37,801 nt of DNA, taken from positions 1 to 37,801 of the forward strand of contig JBOGJG010000154.1 of NCBI GenBank assembly GCA_050747825.1, read 5' to 3'. Shown piece by piece: positions 31,824 through 37,801 of the stretch. The number at the start of each line of letters is the position of its first letter. Positions within the stretch are counted from its first letter, which is position 1. The stretch is from JBOGJG01 sp050747825. GTDB lineage: Bacteria > Acidobacteriota > UBA6911 > RPQK01 > JBOGJG01. Below the pieces are notes generated by a model. It was not told the origin of the DNA. It did not search any database and saw only the letters and a program-made list of their open reading frames with translations. The position numbers were made by a program, and so were the translations under genes.

Positions 31824-33490
31824 GTGATGGGCCCCTTGCTCAGGTGGCGGACGCTCTCGTCCTGACGGCCCTAATTCTCTTTCACCTTATCCTGCTCATT
31901 CTGCCCGGAGTGGCCGCCTCCCTGGTTGCATTTCGTCGAGGCGTAAGGCAGGGAATCAGTCTGCTGATCATCGCTGTGCTCGCCCTTACAACGGCTGGCT
32001 ATATTTCATTCTGGATTTATTTCGGATCGAGAATGCTGGGGCTGATTTTTTCCGGCGTCATTTATCTGGTTTCTGCCGCCATAGTGGTCTTGTCGGCCAG
32101 GGCTTGGCGTCTCTCAATTATCTCCTTTCCAGATTTGAGATTTCCCGCGGCGCTCATGGCCTCGACTGCTCTTCTCTATGCATCTTTGGGATTTCTCTAC
32201 GGCGGGATGGAAAAGCCGCTTGAGATGGCTGCCCATCGCTACTCCCATCCTCTTCCCGGGGACAACCGTATTCCGCTCCAGTTTGCGGAAATGATCTTTG
32301 ACCAGCACTTGATCCGTCCCCTGCATGCCGACTGGTTGAGCAGCGACCGGCCGCCTCTGCAGGCAGCCATGGTCTTACTGCAACGACCCTTTATCGAGCT
32401 TTACGATTGGGAATTGCAGTATCAGTTCATCGGTATCCTGCTGCAGTTGCTTTGGATACCTGGATTATGGATCTTTCTGCGGCGGGCACAAGTCTCTCCG
32501 ACCGCCATTGCGCTGACGGTTTTCGCCACCGTTTTCTCAGGGTTCTCAATCCTTCACGGCTTTTACATCTGGCCCAAGCTTTTTGCGGCGGCTTTCATCC
32601 TGATGCTGGCGGGGATGCTGGTCGCAGTTCGGCGGCCAGAGCTTAGATACTCGGACTCCCTTGCAGTGGGGACTGGGCTGGTGTCAGCTTTTGCCCTCCT
32701 GGGGCACGGAGGCAGTGCGTTTGGCCTGGCGGGAATCCTGCTGGCTTTGGTAGCCGTTCGACGCATTCCGCCCTTGCGCTTTGTCGCCATCGCCGCGCTG
32801 GTCGGATTTTCGACATTTGTCCCCTGGCTGCTTTATCAGAAATTGTACGATCCTCCCGGAAATCGCCTGATCAAAATGCATATCGCCGGCGTGGCGGATG
32901 CTGGAGATAATCGCCCTATTTGGAAAGCGCTGGCTGACGGCTATCAGAATCTGGATGTTGAGACCATCATAGAAAAAAGAGTTGGCAGCCTTTGTTTGAT
33001 GCTGGGGCGGCTGCCCAACTCCCTTTGGCAACTTCGCCAAGGCATGTTTTACCATTTCTTTCATGCCTTCGGGCTCCTCAATCTCGGCTTTATAGCGCTG
33101 GCTTTGAACACCTTCCGCCGCAAGAACCGGGAAACAGAGGCTCGCGCTGCCGGCCTTAGTTGGGTCGTTGCGGGTATTACCTTGGCTGTCTGGGTCCTGC
33201 TCATGTTTGGAGGGCCTGGAGAAACGGTGATCCATCAGGGAAGCTTCTTCCCTGTAGTACTGGGTTTGGCCGGTCTCGTTCTGGCTCTCTGGACGCTCTC
33301 TCCGCGGCTGGCGGTAGTTGCAGTGGGCCTTCAGACTCTGCTCAACGTGATCCTATTCGTGATTTTCAGTCCGCCCGAAATGGCCGCAGCCCCGGCGGGC
33401 CTTTTTTCGGGAGGGTTCAACTACGCGCTGGCGGTCATTGGGACGAGCGCCGCCGTGTGCCTGCTGCTCCTGCTGCGCAAATTTGGGTGA
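31820..33490 (+). CDS. Multi-spanning membrane protein, possibly glycosyltransferase-like
   Basis: The 556-residue protein is hydrophobic with about twelve or more membrane spans. A larger extracytoplasmic loop near residues 135-180 contains HPLPGDNRIPLQFAEMIF and SSDRPPLQAAMVLL. The latter resembles the DRPPL-type motif seen in some membrane glycosyltransferases of the GT-C kind. No family is recognised with certainty. It overlaps the MFS gene by four bases, so transport and envelope-sugar functions may be linked, though this is a guess. The IS630-type element starts about 85 bases after the stop. Confidence 0.7.
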   Translation: MSDGPLAQVADALVLTALILFHLILLILPGVAASLVAFRRGVRQGISLLIIAVLALTTAGYISFWIYFGSRMLGLIFSGVIYLVSAAIVVLSARAWRLSIISFPDLRFPAALMASTALLYASLGFLYGGMEKPLEMAAHRYSHPLPGDNRIPLQFAEMIFDQHLIRPLHADWLSSDRPPLQAAMVLLQRPFIELYDWELQYQFIGILLQLLWIPGLWIFLRRAQVSPTAIALTVFATVFSGFSILHGFYIWPKLFAAAFILMLAGMLVAVRRPELRYSDSLAVGTGLVSAFALLGHGGSAFGLAGILLALVAVRRIPPLRFVAIAALVGFSTFVPWLLYQKLYDPPGNRLIKMHIAGVADAGDNRPIWKALADGYQNLDVETIIEKRVGSLCLMLGRLPNSLWQLRQGMFYHFFHAFGLLNLGFIALALNTFRRKNRETEARAAGLSWVVAGITLAVWVLLMFGGPGETVIHQGSFFPVVLGLAGLVLALWTLSPRLAVVAVGLQTLLNVILFVIFSPPEMAAAPAGLFSGGFNYALAVIGTSAAVCLLLLLRKFG

Positions 33491-33575
33491 CACGCACGAA
33501 ATTGGCTCTGAAAGCCGCGTACAGCCTGGATGATTTTGCCAGTCTGGTACCAATTTAGAATTGTGCGATCTTCTA

Positions 33576-34785
33576 CCTAATGTTATGTCACTCTTAAAGT
33601 ATCGGGTACAGGCGCTTCAGTTTAATGCGCGCATTTTCGCATGTGAATTGCCAATCGATCCGGGCATCGACATTATTTCTTTGCTCCTGCCAGGAGTCTA
33701 CTTCGGCTCGCATTTCGTCCAGGTTGTCAATGCGCCGATCCAAACACTGGCGCGATAACACGTTGAGTTCGATTTCGGCCATGTTCAGCCAGGAGCCGTG
33801 TTTGGGTGTATAGACAAATTCGAAGCGATTCCACAGCGCTTTGGCAACAACGGGCGGAAACGTCTCATAGAGTGCGCCGGGGCCGTGTGTATTGAGATTG
33901 TCCATCACCAGAGTGATCTTCTCCGCCTCAGGATGAAGGTGGGAGATTTGCTCGACGAATTGTGCCCAGTCACTTTTGGTTTTGCGTTCGGTCACCTGCA
34001 CGAATCGCCGCCCGGCCAGCGGCTCAACAGCCACGAAGACGTTGCAGACCCCGCAGCGTTCGTATTCGTAGTCGTAGCGGCCCAGCTGGCCGGGCACAGC
34101 CGGTTGCGGGAGTCGCGTCTCCCGGATCAGTTGCCGGGGCGTTTCATCCATACAGACCAACGGGCGAGCCGGGTCGTAGGGTCGCTTGTAGACATCGAGC
34201 ACCCGCTCCATCTGGGCAACGAACTCCCCGTTGTGAGCGGGTGGGATAACCCACCGCAGTCGCTTCCAGGGTTTTAAAGCGTTTTTTTTAGAGTTTCATG
34301 CGAAACGGAATCCACGTATTCCAGTTCCACCATCTTGTCGGCCAGCAGGCGAAGCGACCAACGAGCGTGTCCCTTCGGGGGCTTGCTGCATGAGAGCGCC
34401 ACCAAATGGGCCTCGAAGTCTCCGTCCGCCTTGCGCTTGTACTCCCGTCGGGGCCGCTGTTTGTGCAGTGCTACCTCCAAGCCATCTTCGACGAAACGGC
34501 GCTTGGTTCGCTCGATCTTTCTCAGGCTCACCCGCAGTACTTCGGCCATCTCTTCCGCCTTCAGTTTGCGCTCTTGAAACGGACCTTCGTCGCAACCCAG
34601 CAGGATCAAGGCGTTCAGCACGCTTTGGCTGCTGTGCTTGCCGCGGGTGGTCATCTGATGTAATTGCTCCCGCTCTTCCTGGGTCAAGGTCACCTTGTAA
34701 CGAATCTGCGACATCATGCTCCTCCCTTCGTGAGGAGAAGCATATTCTACCATTCAGACATTTCAAGTATGACATGACACGACAC
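33576..34785 (-). mobile_element. IS630-family insertion sequence
   Basis: Imperfect terminal inverted repeats, TGTTATGTCACTCTTAAAGT (within 33581-33603) and the complement of 34757-34779, agree at 17 of 23 positions. TA dinucleotides at 33574-33575 and 34786-34787 fit the TA target of the family; exact ends are uncertain by a few bases. The element carries one transposase gene on the minus strand in two overlapping frames. Confidence 0.75.
33594..34717 (-). CDS. IS630-family transposase, two frames joined by -1 frameshift
   Basis: The DDE transposase is spread over two frames. The first (34717 to 34274, start with GGAGG before ATGATG) carries the helix-turn-helix DNA-binding region and ends SHETLKKTL-stop. 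The second holds the catalytic domain: D in VCMDETPR, D in LVMDNLNTH and E in NMAEIEL. At the junction (around 34282-34290) there is a run of eight A residues on the coding strand. Sliding back one base yields TLKKNALKPWKRLRWVIPP, which is exactly the family's continuous sequence. Joined, the protein has about 374 residues. A programmed -1 frameshift is more likely than decay because nothing else in the gene is damaged. Confidence 0.82.
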
Positions 34786-34844
34786 TAGTTCTCATCCCAG
34801 GCTTTGTAACTTGCTGGAAATGAAGGAGCAAGGTAGGGCTGTGA

Positions 34845-34926
34845 GCCTCCTCTTTTGTCATACCTCTTTGATAGTCTCTTTTAGTCAAAAGATTAAAAAC
34901 AAAGAGGTTAAGCCAGAAGAGGAGGC
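34845..34926. repeat. Three-tier hairpin upstream of the ISNCY-like transposase
   Basis: Nested inverted repeats: GCCTCCTCTT (34845-34854) with AAGAGGAGGC (34917-34926), ACCTCTTTG (34862-34870) with CAAAGAGGT (34900-34908), and TCTTTT (34877-34882) with AAAAGA (34887-34892) around AGTC. All pairs are perfect. The structure ends six bases before the TTG start of the transposase frame. Confidence 0.85.
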
Positions 34927-34932
34927 CCCAAA

Positions 34933-36100
34933 TTGCGTCAGCAGACTGAAAAACCGCTCCCCCTTGGCCACATTTTCCCGGACCATCAACTGAGCCGGGA
35001 ATTGGAAAAGATCTCCGAGATCCTGGATGCCAATCCGCGGATCTCAGAACTGGCTTTACACGACCTGGGTGACAATGCCGACTTGGAAAAAGGCGCGAGC
35101 GGACTCAGTGGGGAGTTCGTCTTGCGGGCCGCAATTGTCCAGCAGCTGCATGGCTTCAGCTATGAACAACTGGCCTTCCACCTGGTCGACTCCCAGAGCT
35201 TCCGCACGTTCGTGCGTCACCCCATGGGCTGGATGTCCAACAAATCGACGCTGCAACGCAACAGCGCCCGAATTTCCGAATCTTCATGGGAAGAGATCAA
35301 TCCAGTTCTGGTCCTCTGGGCAGCTCAGGAGAAACTCGAAACGGGCGCGCGAATCGGCATCGACTCGACGGCCAGCGAGACGGATTCATCCTCCCACCGA
35401 CAGCAGTTTACTGTACGATTCGATCCGGGTCGTCAGCCGACTCCTGGCCCGGCTGAAGGAGCGCACGGTCGAGCTCGAGTCGGAAGGCCGGACGGGATCG
35501 ACGATCATTTTCTCCGATCATACCCGACGGGCCCAGCGGCGCGCCTATCCGATTGCCCAAGGGCGCGGCCCAAAGCGGGGGCAGCGCTATCGCGACCTGC
35601 TGAAGATGGCCCGGAAGACTTACGGCTATGCCCAGGCCGCCTTGCAAGCGAGCCTCGCCCCAGGGGAGGGCCCGACGGTGGCGCTTTTGAGGGCGCTGGA
35701 ACATTACAGTCAACTGATGGCCCGTGTGATCGATCAGACGGAGCGGCGCGTGCTGCGGGGAGAGGAGGTCCCGGCGGAGGACAAGGTGGTGTCGATCTTT
35801 GAAGAACATACCGACATCATCAAAAAGGGGGGACGCGAGACGCTCTTCGGGCCTAAGATCTTTTTGAATGGCGGTCGTTCCGGGATGATGACCCACTGTG
35901 TGATCGAGCGGGGCAATCCGGCCGATGCCCCCCAGCTGCAGCCCTTGCTCCAGGCCCATCGCGATCTCTATGGAAGCTATCCGCGACAGATTGCTGCCGA
36001 CCGCGGCTTTTACAGCGGAGCCAATCTGGAGTGGGCCAAAGGGGAAGGCATTGAAGAGGCCGCCTTGACTCGCAAAGGGAGCGTGAAGACCCCTGACTGA
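34933..36100 (+). pseudogene. ISNCY-like transposase, frameshifted and 3'-truncated
   Basis: The N-terminal part (TTG start at 34933) runs in one frame to IDSTASETD. The rest continues in the frame that begins IHPPTDSSLLYDS; the switch is near 35384 and equals a missing two bases or one extra base. The second frame carries the middle of a DDE-type transposase, including AADRGFYSGANLEWAK. It stops at 36100 after GSVKTPD, well before the C-terminal region with the last catalytic glutamate expected in this group (the full protein should be about 450 residues). The gene is therefore dead. The truncation lies 65 bases from the end of the neighbouring IS1634-type gene, whose insertion may have caused it. 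The family name is a best guess. Confidence 0.72.
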
Positions 36101-36165
36101 TCTTCCCTTTCAGCGAAGGCAGATTTCCGTAGGCTAAGGAATGAGTTTTCAACCAGTTAAAGGTG

Positions 36166-37794
36166 TCAGCGGGAGAGCTGCTTTCTGTCTACATTTTGGA
36201 GCTTTTGGGGGAGGCGTACTTTTAAAGCCTCGAGAATCCGGGCTTGGTGTTCGTCGGGTGTAGGGAGGAAAGGGACCTGGACCGAATCCTCCATTCGGTA
36301 AAACGTCAAGCAGAGACGATGGAGCGCGGCCAAGGCATCCTTGAGAGTGACGGCCTGCGGATCCGCATCGGTCGTGCCAAAGACGGCGGCCAAGCGACGC
36401 TGCAGTTCCCGAGCCAGCTTCAGGGCCAGCATACAGAGGAACACATGACCTCGGGTGCGCGCCTCTTTGCGCACAAAGATCGGCCGAATCTCCAACAACC
36501 CGGTCTTCAGCGTGCGCAGATCGCGTTCGACATGGCGCAAGTCTTTATATCGGTCATGGGCGGTTTGGGCATCCAGCCAGGCTTGGGGGACATCGGTTTC
36601 AATCACGTAGCAGCCGGCCAGCTCGCCTGCTTTCTCGCGCGCGGCGCCATCGATCTGAAGGGAAAGGGTACGTTCGTGCAGAGTCAGCGAAACAAAGCTG
36701 CCCAGCTTGTGGCGCTCGATCCACTCTTGCAGTTGACGCCGGCCACTTTCCGGCTGACACCGCTCGGACTGCTCCACCTGCGCATTGCGGGCGCCTACCT
36801 TCGCCTCCAACTTGGCCAGCTTGTCTTCGACCCGATGCAGTTCCTTGCGGGCTTCCGTGGCGTTCTTGCGCAACAAGTAGCGCAACCCATCGGCTTCCAC
36901 TTCGCACACCTTCTCCTCGAACAGTCCCAGCTGGATCGTGCCTCGCTTCAACAGCTTGCGAATCTGGGGATCGGTTAAGGCGGTAAGGTAGTGGAGATTG
37001 GCCCCGGTCAAGGCCTGCTTGCCCTTGGATTTGACCATTCCCCGATCCCCCACAAAGACCACCACCTGGACTTCAAAGCGCTGCTTTAAGATGTCGATTT
37101 GCTCGGGCACCGTGGTGGGATCGGAGGTGTTTCCGGAAAAGACCCGCACCGCTAGGGGTTCTCCCTCACTGTCGGTCAGCAACCCGACCACGATTTGTAA
37201 TTTGCCCCGCTGGCCGTCCCGGTTGTACCCAAACTCGCCCAGCTCGTTTTTCTGGCCTTCCAAATAGCTGCTCGTCACGTCGTAGAGAAACAGCACGGGC
37301 GCGCTCCCTCGCCGTTTCACGTAGTGGGCGTAGAGCCGCTGCTCGATCGCCTCTTGTCGGCTCGCCACCTCTTGGAGGGCGGCGTACAGATCGTCCTCGT
37401 CAAAGGGCTCCAGCCCCAAGATCTCCTGGACTGCGTGATCCTTGGCCCAGCGCACCGCCGAGAGGCGCGACCCTTGGTGGGCCACCCGGGCCAGCATCAG
37501 AAACAATTCCAGTTTGCCCACTCGGCCGGGGCCCAGCGCGCGGGGAATTCCCAAGTCCGCGGCGACTTCTTTTAAGACAAACAACACGGCAAAGACGGGC
37601 CCGCAGATCCGCTCGCTGGGGGCCAGGTGATCGAATTCGCCGCGCAACGCCCGGCGCAACGCCTCGATGCGCAACGGCTCCCAGTGGGAGAGATTGGCCA
37701 AGGTGCGCTTGCGAACGCTCCGGCCTTCGCGCACCGATGCGCGCAACAAAATGGCGGGTGGGGAATTGCGGTTCGGGACGCGCTCGATGTACAT
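36166..37794 (-). CDS. IS1634-type (IS4 superfamily) transposase
   Basis: This is a 542-residue transposase with an ATG at 37794 (a GTG two codons earlier is at the window edge). It opens with MYIERVPNRNSPPAILLRAS, as in IS1634-like proteins. DDE residues are visible in FLYDVTSSYLEG, VFVGDRGMVKSKG, and the C-terminal RDLRTLKTGLLEIRP region followed by RGHVFLCMLALKL. A long insertion with a coiled coil (KELHRVEDKLAKLEAK) lies between the second aspartate and the C-terminal motif. The frame is intact and looks functional. The right end of the element lies beyond the window. Confidence 0.88.
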   Translation of the reverse strand: MYIERVPNRNSPPAILLRASVREGRSVRKRTLANLSHWEPLRIEALRRALRGEFDHLAPSERICGPVFAVLFVLKEVAADLGIPRALGPGRVGKLELFLMLARVAHQGSRLSAVRWAKDHAVQEILGLEPFDEDDLYAALQEVASRQEAIEQRLYAHYVKRRGSAPVLFLYDVTSSYLEGQKNELGEFGYNRDGQRGKLQIVVGLLTDSEGEPLAVRVFSGNTSDPTTVPEQIDILKQRFEVQVVVFVGDRGMVKSKGKQALTGANLHYLTALTDPQIRKLLKRGTIQLGLFEEKVCEVEADGLRYLLRKNATEARKELHRVEDKLAKLEAKVGARNAQVEQSERCQPESGRRQLQEWIERHKLGSFVSLTLHERTLSLQIDGAAREKAGELAGCYVIETDVPQAWLDAQTAHDRYKDLRHVERDLRTLKTGLLEIRPIFVRKEARTRGHVFLCMLALKLARELQRRLAAVFGTTDADPQAVTLKDALAALHRLCLTFYRMEDSVQVPFLPTPDEHQARILEALKVRLPQKLQNVDRKQLSR

Positions 37795-37801
37795 GGGCAC
37801 A

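Overview
The window looks like a chromosomal segment of a Gram-negative, rod-forming bacterium, GC-rich by eye. The best guess is an Acidobacteriota-like lineage. The reasons are the order mreB-mreC-mreD-mrdA-rodA followed by rng, a DUF1844 gene, a FecR-type envelope protein, a DUF420 protein and an ImuA/ImuB/DnaE2 cassette. This placement is inferred from gene content; no rRNA or other marker here settles it.

Left part (about 250-4600, + strand): a good sigma70-type promoter precedes an uncharacterised P-loop protein overlapping argC, then argD and argB, which make an arginine (or lysine/ornithine-type) biosynthesis block. From 4626 to 11508 a tightly packed minus-strand operon runs rng, mazG, DUF1844, metallo-beta-lactamase-fold hydrolase, ribF, gatC, gatA, with several 1-10 base overlaps. 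From 11854 to 19660, also on the minus strand, lies the cell-elongation block. In transcription order it reads fecR-like gene, GGDEF diguanylate cyclase, mreB, mreC, mreD, mrdA (PBP2), rodA. The cyclase ends 8 bases before the mreB start, which suggests a link between c-di-GMP and cell-shape control.

Middle part (19700-28080, + strand): a membrane-anchored SurA/PpiD-type periplasmic chaperone, a tRNA-Ala(GGC) with encoded CCA, a STAS-domain remnant, then the mutasome cassette imuA-imuB-dnaE2. The cassette has a near-consensus promoter whose -10 element sits inside a short palindrome, a candidate operator. A heptamer repeat (GGCCYGA) occurs in tandem inside imuB and again right after the dnaE2 start codon. 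A DUF72 gene follows and lacks about 40 conserved internal residues.

Right part (28071-33490): two multi-spanning membrane proteins of glycosyltransferase or unknown type, a DUF420 protein, a 78-residue zinc-finger (anti-sigma-like) protein and an MFS transporter. The first gene has a 29-base inverted repeat across its 5' end. From 33576 to the window end there are three insertion sequences: an IS630-type element whose transposase needs a -1 frameshift on an A8 run, a decayed ISNCY-like transposase behind a multi-tier hairpin, and an IS1634-type transposase.

A palindromic repeat built on the motif TTCTTTAGTTCTTTAG lies just downstream of argC, rodA and fecR and resembles a REP-type family. 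No CRISPR array or recognisable defence system was seen. The strongest leads are the heptamer repeats and operator of the mutasome cassette, the P-loop gene coupled to argC, and the cyclase-mreB coupling.
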